A stretch of 64,000 nt of DNA from Hygrocybe punicea (lineage: Eukaryota; Basidiomycota; Agaricomycetes; Agaricales; Hygrophoraceae). Location of the stretch: positions 3,844,001-3,908,000 of the forward strand of contig OY744472.1 in assembly GCA_963556145.1 (NCBI GenBank), in the 5' to 3' direction. Position 1 is the stretch's first letter; each line of letters begins with the position of its first letter. Below, in pieces: positions 1 to 10,889 of this stretch. A program made the position numbers and the translations under genes. The notes below the pieces were generated by a model. It did not search any database, was not told where the DNA came from, and saw only the letters and a list, made by a program, of their open reading frames with translations.

Positions 1-1039
1 TTATCGGATGAACGTACACGAGGTGTGATACCGGGTTCGGATTTTACTTTGATGGGACCTTGGACATATACTAATTCGGCCTCATTGTCGCTGATACCAC
101 CAGATTGAAACATATCCGACTGAGTGGTCTTCGTGCTTGTGAAGCTAGTATAAATAGTAGTCTGGGGAGAGCCAGCAGGAACCTTCGACTCCCAGTTTTT
201 GATCATGCCGACGAGGGCTGCTGTGGGTTTCGGACGTTTGGCCATTGATCTAAGGAAACACAAGAGATTACGTAGTAATGAGAGCATGACACATAAGGGG
301 CATCACAAACTGTTTCTTGGGGGAAGTGTGAATATCTGCCTTGCGCTTGCTTCCCGGATCCGGGTACATGCGGTGAGCCGTGACATGTAACCTCGCTTCT
401 TCTCCCTTATCAGCACGCAGTTTGCTTTTTCGCACCTTGATCTCCACCTCCTTGCTGGCCTTGGAGGCTGGCTTGGAGATGTCCTTGTCACTCTCTTCGT
501 GGCTGAACTCCTCGTCATCTTCGTATGTTGATCCTGCTTCATTACTAATATCATTTTCATCATCCTCATAGATATCAGTTTCACTATTTTCTCGTGGGCC
601 ATCCACATCGGACACGTCACCAGGTGCCGAGGTTGTACCTTCATATTAAGTGAGTACAATAACTTTGTGTTTACAAGGTGTTACCTTGTAACACTGGATC
701 TGCAGTGATGGTAGACGAGACCCTGCGATGCACCCGCTTCAACTTGGTCGATATGGGTTGGTTCGCGTTGGCGTCTTTTGCAGTCTCTGCTTGGTTCAGA
801 GCATCCTCAATTGCGGCTACCTTTTTCACGGCCTCGAGGTTAGTTGCAAATTTGTGGGCCTTCTCGTGCTCAGCCGCGGTTTTTTTAGCAGCTACCTCTT
901 CTTTTGTGGCCCTTTTTGCTGGCATGTCAGGGAGACCGACGACGCGATCCCTATTCCCAGTACGAGTGGTCATCCGACCAGCCAAGGAGACATCAGAAGT
1001 GATGTCGGACGTGATCACCAGTTTTTTTTTGTTGGGCAT
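1..1039 (-). CDS. Charged hypothetical protein, transposon-associated, 3' part outside window
   Basis: A minus-strand gene starts at ATG 1039 (MPNKKK...) and runs to 685, where a GT-AG intron (684-639) joins in phase to an exon from 638 to about 268. A further exon, visible as a Lys/Pro/Ser-rich frame (MAKRPKPTAALVG...) at about 245-1, probably continues past the window edge; its splice donor is not clear. The protein is very rich in Lys, Glu, Asp and Ser, with an acidic stretch (SETDIYEDDENDISNE) and no recognisable enzyme domain. The N-terminus (TSDITSDVSLAGR, VVGLPDMPAKR) resembles a repetitive hypothetical family I associate with agaricomycete transposons. It is divergent from the Plavaka transposase with only 147 bp between the two starts, which fits a two-gene element, but that is inference. 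Confidence 0.5.
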
Positions 1040-1186
1040 TGAGCAAAGCGGTTAATGTGGGAAATGGTTCGTTTTGATATATCTTGTACCTTTTTATCGT
1101 GGCTGAGTTTACAATGATACAGGACCACACGTGTTCTCACTCAGGCCGCCAACCTCACAGCCAACATACGCCAGCTCAATCCATCA

Positions 1187-4100
1187 ATGCAGAGAATAAA
1201 GAAGTTCTTCAAACCTCTCCAGTTTCCATGCCCCCACCCAGGATGCAACAGATACTTCCGAAGCCGATCCGGCCATACGCAGCACTTAAATACTCACATA
1301 AAACCACCGCCGAATCACCCTCCCGTACAAACACCACCTCGCGACACCCCATCTCAACGGGATGACACACCGTCTCAACGGGATGACACACCGAATTATG
1401 ATGATCATGATCTTGATCGTGGCTCACCTAACCCTCATGTGTGGATGGCTGACGGACAATTTATCGTTAACCACCCCATCATCGACGGTGAGTCAACTCC
1501 AGGTATGCTTGCACTTGCCATATTGATGCCAAATGTGATAGGCACCCCTTGCGATCCTGAAGGTGATGACCTTCCACCCAATACTCCCCCTTTCCCATCT
1601 ACTATCAAAGCTATGAATGATTATTCGCCATATGCGGGCCAGGCCGAGTTCGAATTGGCAGATTTTCTGTTCCATGACATTGAGATGTCTGCGGGTAAAA
1701 TCAACCGACATATGGAATTGCTAGCCGCTTTATATCCTGAGTCGGATCCACCTTTTGCGGATGAAAAGGAGCTATATTCTACCATAGACGCTACACAGCT
1801 TGGCGATGCACCGTGGAAGTCGTTTGAAGTAGAATATGCCGGTGAAATAGAGGCAGAGGATCCGCCACCTTGGAAAACGGCCACCTATGATGTTTGGCAT
1901 CGCGATCTTTTGGACGTGATGGAATCCCAGCTCAGCAACCCTGATTTCGCCAAAGAGATGGACTATGCCCCCAAACGTGTCTACAAGAATGCCAAACGAC
2001 AGTACACCGATTTGTTCTCTGGGAATTGGGCATGGGAGCAGGCGGTAAGCTGCCCAATTGGTAATCTAACTGAAACTAACAACCCTTGAAATGACAGGAC
2101 CTCATTGCCGAAGACCCAGAAAATCATGGTGCTATGTTTGCACCTATCGTGTTAGGCAGCGACAAAACAACTGTGTCAGTCGCCACTGGCCAGAATGAAT
2201 ACTATCCACTATATGCATCACTTGGACCTGTACATAATAATGTCCGTCGAGCACATCGAAATGCTGTGACATTGGTGGGCTTTCTTGCGATTGCAAAGAG
2301 TGAGTTTTTTTGTTGTCCTTAGGTTCGGCAACTAACCTCCCTGGCCCAGCTGATCGTGAGTTTCAAGATGACCCGGATTTCCACCGCTTTCGCCGACAAC
2401 TGTTTCACACATCCCTGGCACATATTCTTCAATCCCTCAAACCACATATGATCAAGCCACGCGTCACCCGATGTGGTGACGGACACTTCCGCCGTGTCAT
2501 TTACGGTGTGGGACCATATATTGCGGATTACCCCGAACAGGCATTACTGGCCTGTATAGTTCAGGGCTGGTGTCCAAAGTAAGTCTACAGTCGTCATTTT
2601 AAACCCATGCACTTCGCTGATTAGATATTCAGGTGTCTTATACCAGCAGATAAACTGGATTCAGCGGAACCATGTGGGCTTCGATCACATGTGCATACGG
2701 ATGCACTTCAAGAGGCGTTCACCGCTCAGGAACTATGGAATGGGTATGGCGTGGTTGGCGATGTCACAGTATGTTAGCCGATGTCGCTAAAAGATATCTT
2801 TATTTACTCCAATCAAACAGCCATTCACAGTATACTTCCCGCGGGCCGATATCCATGAGCTCTTGTCACCCGATATCCTCCACCAAGTCATCAAAGGATC
2901 ATTCAAGGACCACCTCGTACCCTGGGTGGTTGACTATATAGAACACACACACACCGGCCAATGCACGCAAGATGCTGGCTGATATAGACCGTCGAATAGC
3001 GGCTGCCCCTGCCTTCCCTGGTCTACGTCGGTTCCACCAGGGCCGAAACTTCAAACAATGGACCGGTGATGATTCCAAGGCACTTATGAAGGTATATTAT
3101 AGCCTCTATAAAATTATCGTACCTCATTGCTCTCAACAGGTCTTTTTGCCGGCAATTGTTGGTTATGTACCTGACCAAATGGTCCGTGCAATAAGTTCAT
3201 TCATGGACTTCTGTTATTATGTACGCCGGTCAGTTGTAGACGAGGACACGTTATGTGCAATTGACATGGCTCTGGCCAACTTCCGACGAGACCGTGTTAT
3301 CTTTGTTGACACTGGTGTCCGTAACAACTTCGTACTCCCTCGACAACATTCCCTCGACCACTACCGACGCGGCATACAACAGTTCGGGGCCCTCAATGGC
3401 CTTTGTTCTTCAATCACCGAGTCAAAACACATAAAGGCTGTCAAAAAGCCCTGGCGACGATCAAGCTGCTGGAAAGCGCTGGGCCAAATGTTACTCATTA
3501 ATCAAAGGCTTGACAAGCTTGCGGCGGCTAAGGTCGACTTTGCTCACCGTAAAATGCTTGACGGCCCAAGCACTGGGACACCTGTGATTGTCGACGTGGC
3601 CCCTCTTGCCCTCGTGTTGCCCACTGTCAACGAGACAGGTAACGATGATGACGTGGACGAGGGCCTGGTGGATGGAAACAGATACGAGGGTGAAGTTTCG
3701 CTGGCAAGAACCAAAGGTACGTGTAATGTGTCTATATGTTAATTCATAACTCAAACCCATGACAGCACGAGGTTATCCAGGCCATGTGAAGGTACTCATG
3801 CTCTACATCCAGCAACCACGCCTTCAAGAACATATTGGCCGCTTCCTTTATGATGTATTACATCCAGATTCCATAATTCCGGGTGCCGACGTTTCTCTAG
3901 AAGACTGTCCAGTGTTTTCAGGCCAAGTACGTGTGTATCATTCGGCCACCTCGATCTACTATGCACCCAGTGATGTCTCGGGAGTTGGTGGTATGCACCG
4001 GGAGGTTATTCGAGCCACACCATCATGGTATAAAGGTGCAGCGCAATACGACACAGTCTTTATTGCCAAAGACCAGGAACAGGACGGATTCCGTGGCTTA

Positions 4101-4424
4101 CACATTGGACGTGTACGCCTTTTTTTTGATTTTCACTTTGCCGACATTCTGTACCCCTGTGCACTTGTTGAATGGCTCATCCCTTCTGATTTGCAGCCCT
4201 GTGAGCTCACCAGGATGTGGATTGTCAAACCTCATATTGTGAGAGGGCAACGGGCGATGTCAGTAATACACACGGACATGATCCTGCGGGGTGCACATTT
4301 GATGGTGGTCTATGGTAAACAGCGTTTGCCATGTAATTTTGGCTTCCAGCACACTCTATATGCGTTCCATTCTTACTATGTCAACAAGTATATAGATCAC
4401 CATAGTCATGAAATTGCATTTTAA
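1187..4424 (+). pseudogene. Plavaka-type DNA transposase with C2H2-like zinc finger, frameshifted
   Basis: This is the transposase of a Plavaka element, a CACTA-related cut-and-paste transposon group common in agaricomycetes. Inferred exons are 1187-2044, 2098-2299, 2350-2578, 2633-2768, 2821-3091, 3140-3716 and 3766-4424; all six introns are GT-AG and 48-54 bp. The sum gives about 976 residues, full length for the family. Residues 14-36 form a zinc-finger-like motif (CPHPGCNRYF...HTQHLNTH). Downstream blocks fit the family: DYPEQALLACIVQGWCPK, RADIHELLSPDILHQ, GRNFKQWTGDDSKALM, and the C-terminal DHHSHE. Exon 5 is broken by one extra base in an AC run near 2944-2956: the frame upstream ends in ...VDYIEHTHT and the conserved ANARKMLADIDRR resumes one base out of register. 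The copy is therefore probably dead unless the indel is a sequencing error. Terminal inverted repeats were not found. Confidence 0.85.
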
Positions 4425-4584
4425 CAGTTGGCTCTATATGAAAGCATAAGCTCAACCAAGAAAGCGAGAAGCATGTAAAAAGCTTTGATAAGTTCGCTGA
4501 GAAAAGCGTAAGCAAGATTAAATAAGCACTAAGCCGAAATAAGACATTGTAGATCTTCTGATGTAGTCCTACAAAAGCCATGGC

Positions 4585-4725
4585 CTGATGGCTTGGCTCT
4601 GGCTTTTGAGATCTCGGGCCAGGCCAAAAGCCGTCACAGGCCATGACTTTGGCCTGGCTAGGCCTGGCCTATTTCAGCCTGGCTTGGCTGGGCTCACGGC
4701 CTGAGGCCGGGCCAGGCACATCACT
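4585..4725. repeat. GGCCTGGC-type low-complexity cluster
   Basis: About 140 bp built from overlapping variants of GGCCTGGC/GCCAGGCC (for example ggcctggctaggcctggcc). It lies 160 bp downstream of the transposase stop. It could be a subterminal repeat of the Plavaka element or an independent low-complexity patch; no target-site duplication was seen. Confidence 0.6.
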
Positions 4726-5320
4726 AATAATTTGATAGGAGGCACAAGATAGAGTTGACAAAAAGGTTGAAAGCATGAAACTACATGTATGAAGAGAGAG
4801 CCTGTTCGTGGGGAATGAGATGAAAGAGAGAAAAGGTTTTGATACTCAAGGATGAGAGGAGAGAGCCCAGAGGGTGCAAACTTGCTCTATCATCCTTGAA
4901 AAAGGTGTGAGGAATGGAGGTCAGGGACCGTAAAAATGGAGGTATTGTGTGGGCGATTGAGGGACTCGGGAGTCCGGGGACAGCAGAGTCCCAGAGGGTG
5001 CCAAAGGCAGCAATACAATAGAGAGACTTGAGCGATTAGACTTATGTAAACTAAGTTTAAAAATGATTAAAGCATGTGTTTTGGTGTCGCCTCTTAAATA
5101 TATTCACCTTACGGTATTGGATGGGGCCCCTCACCTCTCGGAAGTGGATTGGCAGGAGGCTGGGGCATTTGCAAGGGGTGTAATCATAATGGTTCGTATC
5201 TGACTCCGATGCTACTCGCCTCCAAAAAGGGTTGGTGGTTGTTAGCTGGGCGCACGTATTCCACAGTTGTTGCCCGAGTACCTTAGTCTCGAGCACATTG
5301 ATAAAGTAGGGGGGGGCGCA
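4726..5320. other. Intergenic, no gene recognised
   Basis: AG-rich on the plus strand, with many gagag and agagg runs around 4780-5020. No family-like translation was found on either strand. It separates the Plavaka element from the 3' end of the FHA-RING gene. Confidence 0.5.
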
Positions 5321-7272
5321 TCATATTCCAGGCAATAACGCCTGCTGCGGCAGCTGCAGCTGTGTGAAATCCACCATATCCTCGTCGTCATATTCATCGT
5401 CTGATCCTGCAGCCGACGCCGACGCTGGGTCTGCGACATCAGACTCTGCGAGATCGATAAGCAAATATGTTCCAGTTCTAGGTCCAGGCCGCCTCCCGTC
5501 AGCCTCGACCTCCGTCTCTGCCACTGCATCGCGCTCCGATTCACGTATGAAAGATGATGGGGGCACGGTTGCAAGTGTAGAAAGAGGAAGAGGGAGAGAA
5601 GGTAGGGGGATCGCGGTGGCCGTCAAAGGGGAAACGACAACATTCACACCACCACCACCACCACCACCACTTGCACTACCTGTAGGCGAACTTGGACGAG
5701 CCAAGACGGGGTGAACGCCCTCCGGTGCGCGGTCATCATTGCCATCTGCTGCAGCGAGGTCTGCATCGATCTCGACGTCCTCTTCGAGATCGGCGTACAT
5801 GCGGCAGAGGGGGCAGGAGAAGGCGGGGTACTGGGCGTCGAGAAGCGGGCGGATGCATTTGTAGTGAAAAGTGTGCGAGCATCGTGCGGTGAAGAGTGCT
5901 TGGCAGATTGTCACGCTGGAGAGGCCTGTGACGGTGCATGGCGTGAGTCAACAACGAAATAGAGTAGGAGGAGGAGGAGGAGGAGGATGTACATATGCAG
6001 CAATCGGGGATAGTGGTTTTGGGCGCTCGTTTTCCCGTTGGGGCAGTTGGGACTGTCTTGCTGGGCACGGCAGCGAGAGTCTTGAGGTTCTTGAGGGCAT
6101 TAGTACTGTTTTCCCCATCATCAGATTTTGTTTTTACGCAACAAAAAAACGCACTTGAACGCATTAGCGCCCGCCTGCCACTCCCTGCCCACCTCGATCC
6201 TAATCTTGACCGATTTGTAGATATCCTCAGTTCCACCTTGATAATCCACGCCCAGCTGCAAAATATCACCATCCTTGATCTGGTGCGGGCGGGATTCGGT
6301 ATTGGCGGCACTCAGACGGACGCGGTTCAGGAAGGTGCCAGAGGAGGATTTGGTGTCCTTGATGTAGAAACCTGCGGCTTCGACCCAGATCTCGGCGTGC
6401 GCGCGGGAGACAACTTTGCTCTTGAATGCGAGCTTGTTGGAGCCGAGGGCGTTCACGGCTGCGAGGCCGAGCCCCGTGCGGCCGGTGAAGCGCCCAATGC
6501 GCAATGGCGGATCGCCCTCCCTCACGTCCCGGCTGATCGCATCGAAGCGCAGGGACCGCCGAGAGTCGAGTTGCGGGACGAGTCGAATGCGGTGTAGGAC
6601 AGCAGATTGTGAGTTGGCGGTGGGGTAGTTGGCTGAAGTTGCAGGACGGGATGTAGGTATTGGTCCATTAGCAGCGCCCGATCCGGATCCAGAGCCTCCT
6701 CCTGTGATGAGTTGAGGCATCGTGCCCGCAGATCGCCTGCGGCGTAGTATCTGAGCGAAACCGCTAGGCCCTGTGAGAGTGGAGAGTGGTGGGCCAGGGG
6801 TTGATTGAGGGGCAGACGTCTGGCTGGTGAGGGCGAGGGCGACGCCACCTAGACGCAGACGCCTGCGGGATGTGGTGCTGTTACGGGAGGGTGGATGGTG
6901 GTGGGCTGGTGGAGGCGATGTGTCGGAGACGTGGACGTTGATGTGGGATTGGGAGATGCCTCGAGGACGGCCACGGAGGAATGAACCGAGTATGGTGTGG
7001 CGGGGACTCGCTGCCTGGTTGGGAGATGGTGTCCATGGTGGAGCGGAATGATTAGGGCGACGGCGAGGACAACGGCGAGGACAACGGCGAGGACAACGGC
7101 GAGGACGACAGCGAGGACGACGGCGAGGACGACGATGACTAGCTGGAGAGTCACGGTGTGGGCGCTGTTGTCGAGGGAAAAGCCATGAGCAAAAGGGCAA
7201 GACCCTTGGATGGTCAGGTGACGTATGGACGGTAAGCGCTGGCATGGCCAGGGCTGCTATCTGTCCTAACAA
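5321..7272 (-). CDS. dma1: FHA-RING E3 ubiquitin ligase, Dma1/Chfr-like
   Basis: Predicted mitotic-checkpoint type E3 ubiquitin ligase: the FHA domain binds phosphothreonine and the RING recruits E2. Exons are 7272-6155, 6105-5993 and 5925-5321; both introns are GT-AG and keep phase, giving about 611 residues. Residues 1-200 are low complexity and Arg/Pro/Ser rich, so the true start may be a later ATG. The FHA domain spans about 250-372 (RIGRFTGR, SKVVSRAHAEIW, DTKSSSGTFLNRVRLS, GDILQLGVDY). A linker leads to a RING-H2 at about 408-452: CCIC, then CSHTFHYKC and CPLC, followed by the acidic ADLEEDVE typical of fungal Dma proteins. The tail is Ser/Gly/Asp rich. The second intron carries a (CCT)n run. 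Domain order, spacing and linker all fit Dma1; the gene name rests on this. Confidence 0.9.
7050..7136 (-). repeat. 12-bp minisatellite in coding sequence (GAGGACAACGGC on plus)
   Basis: About seven imperfect tandem copies of a 12-mer, gaggacaacggc on the plus strand, lie inside the first exon of the FHA-RING gene. On the coding strand they encode an Arg/Pro/Cys repeat (RPRR/CPRR). The unit is a multiple of three, so copy-number change would not shift frame. If translation starts downstream, the repeat is 5' UTR instead. Confidence 0.85.
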
Positions 7273-7315
7273 GAGTTATGTGAAGTAAGAAGCCTCCAAA
7301 CCGCTTGGAGTCAAC

Positions 7316-7627
7316 TCACACCCATATCTGCCTCAAATTCCAGTCTAGTGTGACCTTGTACTCGTCGCAAAAACGAAGGGAGTGGCGGCACTCGAGTTGT
7401 GATGACGGTTGCTCATACCTAAAGACATCATTAATAATGACAAGATAAGCAGGTCGACGGCGTGCTGTATGCCAGTGGACAAGTTCAGTGCCATGGCTCA
7501 CAGGGTCCAATTGGTTCGCCATTTCAAATGTGCAGCAGTCGTAAAACCGAACGAGGTCTCTTCTACCTTGGCCAAGCCTTTGCAGATGGCGTTCTATTCT
7601 TGCTGCTACTTGCTCGTCAAAGGTCAC
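7316..7627 (-). CDS. Unrecognised ORF upstream of FHA-RING gene
   Basis: A 103-codon minus-strand frame containing a protein-like stretch (RFYDCCTFEMANQLDPVSH). I do not recognise a family. A donor-like GTGAGT lies just past its end and an acceptor-like TTAG at about 7264 immediately precedes the first FHA-RING exon, so it could be an upstream exon of that gene or a separate small gene. Nothing else in 7628-8104 was recognised. Confidence 0.2.
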   Translation of the reverse strand: MTFDEQVAARIERHLQRLGQGRRDLVRFYDCCTFEMANQLDPVSHGTELVHWHTARRRPAYLVIINDVFRYEQPSSQLECRHSLRFCDEYKVTLDWNLRQIWV

Positions 7628-8104
7628 ACATATCGCGGCCTAATATTGTCGTGCTCAAGTCAGGATCCAGGTCATCCAGGCTTGAATGGTAATAAAACGT
7701 ACAGGTATCAGTACTTACGTGCTCAAGGCTTGCTGGGATTGGTAGACCAGAGAAAGAAATCGTCTACGGAGGCCTTAAAGATCTAGCGGACTGCTACGTC
7801 TGTGTTGCCAGCGGGACTTTAGATCTGTAGCGTATGAGGAAGTAGCGTGGCGGTACGTACATCAACTAACAAGGACAACCGCCATTCCGTTTGGATTCTC
7901 CGCTGTGTCAGAACGTCTAGGTTGGAGACTAGATCTACTGATGCAATATCATCAGCTCCAGGATGGTTCCCTTCGTGTGGTCAGATGAAAAACCTGTGAT
8001 TTGACCTATGCAACACGCGATACATCCGACTCGGATTCCCATGCAAATCTCCTATATATCATGCACATAAGATCCAGTTGAGTCTGGTTCTGCGGATCGT
8101 CAAG

Positions 8105-9641
8105 ATGGATGCGACACCGCTCTGGATTTGTAGATTCCTCCTCGGGTTCGCCTCCCTTGCGGCCGTCGTGGTAGTTGCTCAAAGTTAGTTGAACTCCAAA
8201 TGTCTGCCTGTTCGCTGAATGTAACATGTCATGCATTGAAGCTTCCATTGACTCCACGCCTCAGCAGAACATTATCTCGTTTGGGGCGTCGGGCGCATGG
8301 TGGCCGAACGATCTCATCAACTTCCCAGTCGAGGTCCAGCAACGCGTTGGCGAGATGCTGTTTTCGCAGTCCGGCCTCTGGCTCTCCAACTATCGCTATA
8401 ACGTAGGAGGTGGTGGAGTGCGTGTCACCGTTCCGAAGGCTGTGGCACAATCGTTTCTCAAACCCGATGGTACGTACGACTGGTCAAGCGACAAAGCAGG
8501 TGTCACATTCCTCGAGATGGCCCAGAGCTATCACGTCCCCTCTATCACCTTCTTTGTCAATTCCGCGCCACCCCCCATCTCTTTGAACGGTGCCTCCTGC
8601 GGCTGGGACATGACTTCATGTCAGGTGGATGCATTTGCGACCTACCTTGCAACTGTTGTCTCGCACTGGAAGAATGCAGGCATCAATGTTTCGTACATCT
8701 CCCCGATGAATGAGCCTGTCAACAACCGAGCGGGCTGTACGCAGGAGGGTATGGGAGTCACCATCGGTTTGCGAGCCCAGGTCTTCGCGGCTGTCTTCGC
8801 TGCTCTCCGTAATGTTTCCGCGGGGGATGTTGGGATTATCGGAGACGAGACTTCGTGGCTCGTCGAGGCTGATGCCGAGTATCCACTTTGGTTGCCACAA
8901 GCTGTTGACTCGCTCACTGCTATCGCAATCCACAACTACGATTTCCCGGACGACACTGGCGTCTCTTTTTACTCCTGGGTCGCATCAAAGACGTCAAGTC
9001 TCCCTATTCGATTTACCGAAACATGCTGCTCCACCTCCACTGGTTCTGGGCCATTGATATTCGGGGCGCAATATGACCCAACAATCGTCAGTGCCCTTGT
9101 CATGGCGCGATATATTTGGCAATTCCTCACAATTGCTAATGCCGAATCTTTTGACTGGTGGGTGGCTCTTTCCTCGGAGATGGGGTGCAGCCCATCGTCA
9201 AACGCCACTTGTGCTACAACCGTCAATTCCTTGGGTTGGAATGACGGTCTTGTCTACTATGACCCATCATACTCGACCTCCGGCGATACTACCCTCTATC
9301 TTACCAAGTGCTATTGGGTTCTCCGCCATTTCAGCTACTTTATACGTCCTGGAGCGACTCGTTTTAACGTGATCCAGCCTCCTTCCGGAGTTTTGGCCGT
9401 TGCATCGCTCAATAAGGGCGTTTGGCATGCGCTCTTCATCAACGAGCAAGAAAATGCTGTCAATTTCAACCTGACCCTCCCAGGGACACATGCCGTCATC
9501 ACCAACACTATCCGGACCACTGCCGCGGATGACTGGAAAACAGTTCCAATACCACCCGTAACCTCAAATTCGGTCCACCTCCCTCTTCCTGCACAGGGTA
9601 TCTTGTCCCTTCAGTTTACGGTCTCCAGCCGCCCCTCTTGA
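8105..9641 (+). CDS. Secreted GH30 glycoside hydrolase, endo-beta-1,6-galactanase-like
   Basis: Predicted secreted retaining glycosidase of family GH30, probably acting on beta-1,6-linked glycans. Exon 1 (8105-8183) encodes the start and a hydrophobic signal peptide (about residues 8-25). A GT-AG intron (8184-8241) joins in phase to exon 2 (8242-9641), giving 492 residues. The TIM-barrel motifs are present: FGASGAWWPND near the mature N-terminus, SNYRYNVGGGG on an early strand, the acid/base Glu184 in SPMNEP and the nucleophile Glu286 in RFTETCC. The C-terminal part, after about residue 380, looks like the beta-sandwich normally attached to GH30 barrels. Both catalytic residues and the usual length are intact, so the enzyme is probably active. 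The substrate is inferred from overall resemblance to fungal beta-1,6-galactanases. Confidence 0.9.
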
Positions 9642-10130
9642 AATCCTGCTTCTTCTGCCAACCGCGGAGGCTAAGAGGGCCAGAGGAAGTGAGAATTTGA
9701 ACCTTCGACCTGGATTGTAAACCAATGCCCTCGCGTCAAAATTGACTTGTCAAGTATGTTAGGATTCTAACGTCGAACGCATACCTGGTCACCGCAAATG
9801 CCCAGACAAAGGCCGGGCTTGAGGAGAAATGTAATAATGGACACCCATGATTTTCTTCCTCGCGATCTTGTACTTCCTGATATGAAATTGACTGATTTTT
9901 GCAAGGCTTTAGCATTCTGGCCCTGACTTTTCCCTAGGCTACTGGGTCCACAAATGTACTTTATTTCGTCTGATACATTTCAAGTCTTTTGACAAACTTT
10001 GAAGCACGAAGTACACACGTTCACAGTTAGCTAGGTCCTCTCCCGTAAGGCGGCCGCCAACTTCAACCGAGTCGGTCTGTCGAGATGGCAACTCAACGTA
10101 CTCAAAATTCATTCTGTTTCCAACAAGTCT
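9642..10130. other. Intergenic, 3' flank of GH30 gene
   Basis: No coding signal recognised. One tRNA-like patch at about 9700-9730 was examined and rejected. Confidence 0.5.
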
Positions 10131-10315
10131 TTCTCATGAATGTCTTCACCAACGCCTTCACGACCTTCCCATCATTGCAAGTGCGAGAGATCGCAATGTG
10201 CTGGAAGCCGGGCTCGCAGCCATAATTGGTCAAAAGGGTCCGAGTGCCAAGAGGCGTCCGAGTAGCAGAAGTCAGATAAACAGCTCACTGTCCCTTATAC
10301 ACCACGTCGACGCTG

Positions 10316-10573
10316 GTGCGGATCCGAGTCGAGAATCACAAAGTATCATCTTTCCTTCCATTACAGCTTTATACCGACCATTCGGCTTTTCTAGAACTAG
10401 ACGTTACCTGGTACCCCTCGTCGTTGAATATTGAAATGCGTATTCCACTGGAGGGGTCCAAGTTCCAACTGAACACTGCTGGCATTGCTGGCTTGCTTGG
10501 AGGAGACGATGCGCTTGTCACCATGGATACCGTGTTTGTGTATGAAGACCCAAGTCCCACAACTCTTTTATGA
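10316..10573 (+). CDS. Unrecognised short ORF, possible exon or gene remnant
   Basis: An 85-codon plus-strand frame with protein-like composition (LELDVTWYPSSL, GIAGLLGGDDALVTMD) ending at TGA 10573. Protein-like stretches in other frames just upstream (about 10140-10320) suggest a small multi-exon gene or a decayed one. I recognise no family. 10574-10889 holds nothing else I can support. Confidence 0.25.
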   Translation: MRIRVENHKVSSFLPLQLYTDHSAFLELDVTWYPSSLNIEMRIPLEGSKFQLNTAGIAGLLGGDDALVTMDTVFVYEDPSPTTLL

Positions 10574-10889
10574 TTTGTTCACGAGTCATGCTATTTCTGC
10601 TTCGTTTGGTATAATAAATACAATGCCAGATGGAATTGAACTGTGAATATGATAGTGGACAATGAACGGGATGAAATCTAGGGCTAGAGAATCCAAGAAA
10701 TGACATAAAATACCCATGGTCGTCAATAAGACGACATCTAGTGATTAGTAGTCCATGGTGCACGGGGCACGAGCGGATGGCGTGATCCGGAGACCCGAGG
10801 CAAGGTTGATGTCTCGCTTCCATCTCGGCAACAATCAAAAGCAACTCCGAAGCTATCGTGTCGCGGACTTGTTATTCCACGGCACCCAG

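Noticed and set aside
6827..7188. Plus-strand ORFs antisense to the FHA-RING gene, including an Ala-Arg-Thr-Thr repeat
   Set aside because: Shadow frames of the 12-bp minisatellite and GC-rich coding sequence; no independent support.
9690..9735. tRNA-like patch on the minus strand (B-box-like GGTTCAAATTC)
   Set aside because: The T-arm and anticodon stems do not pair and no A box or acceptor stem could be found, so it is at most a decayed tRNA-derived fragment.
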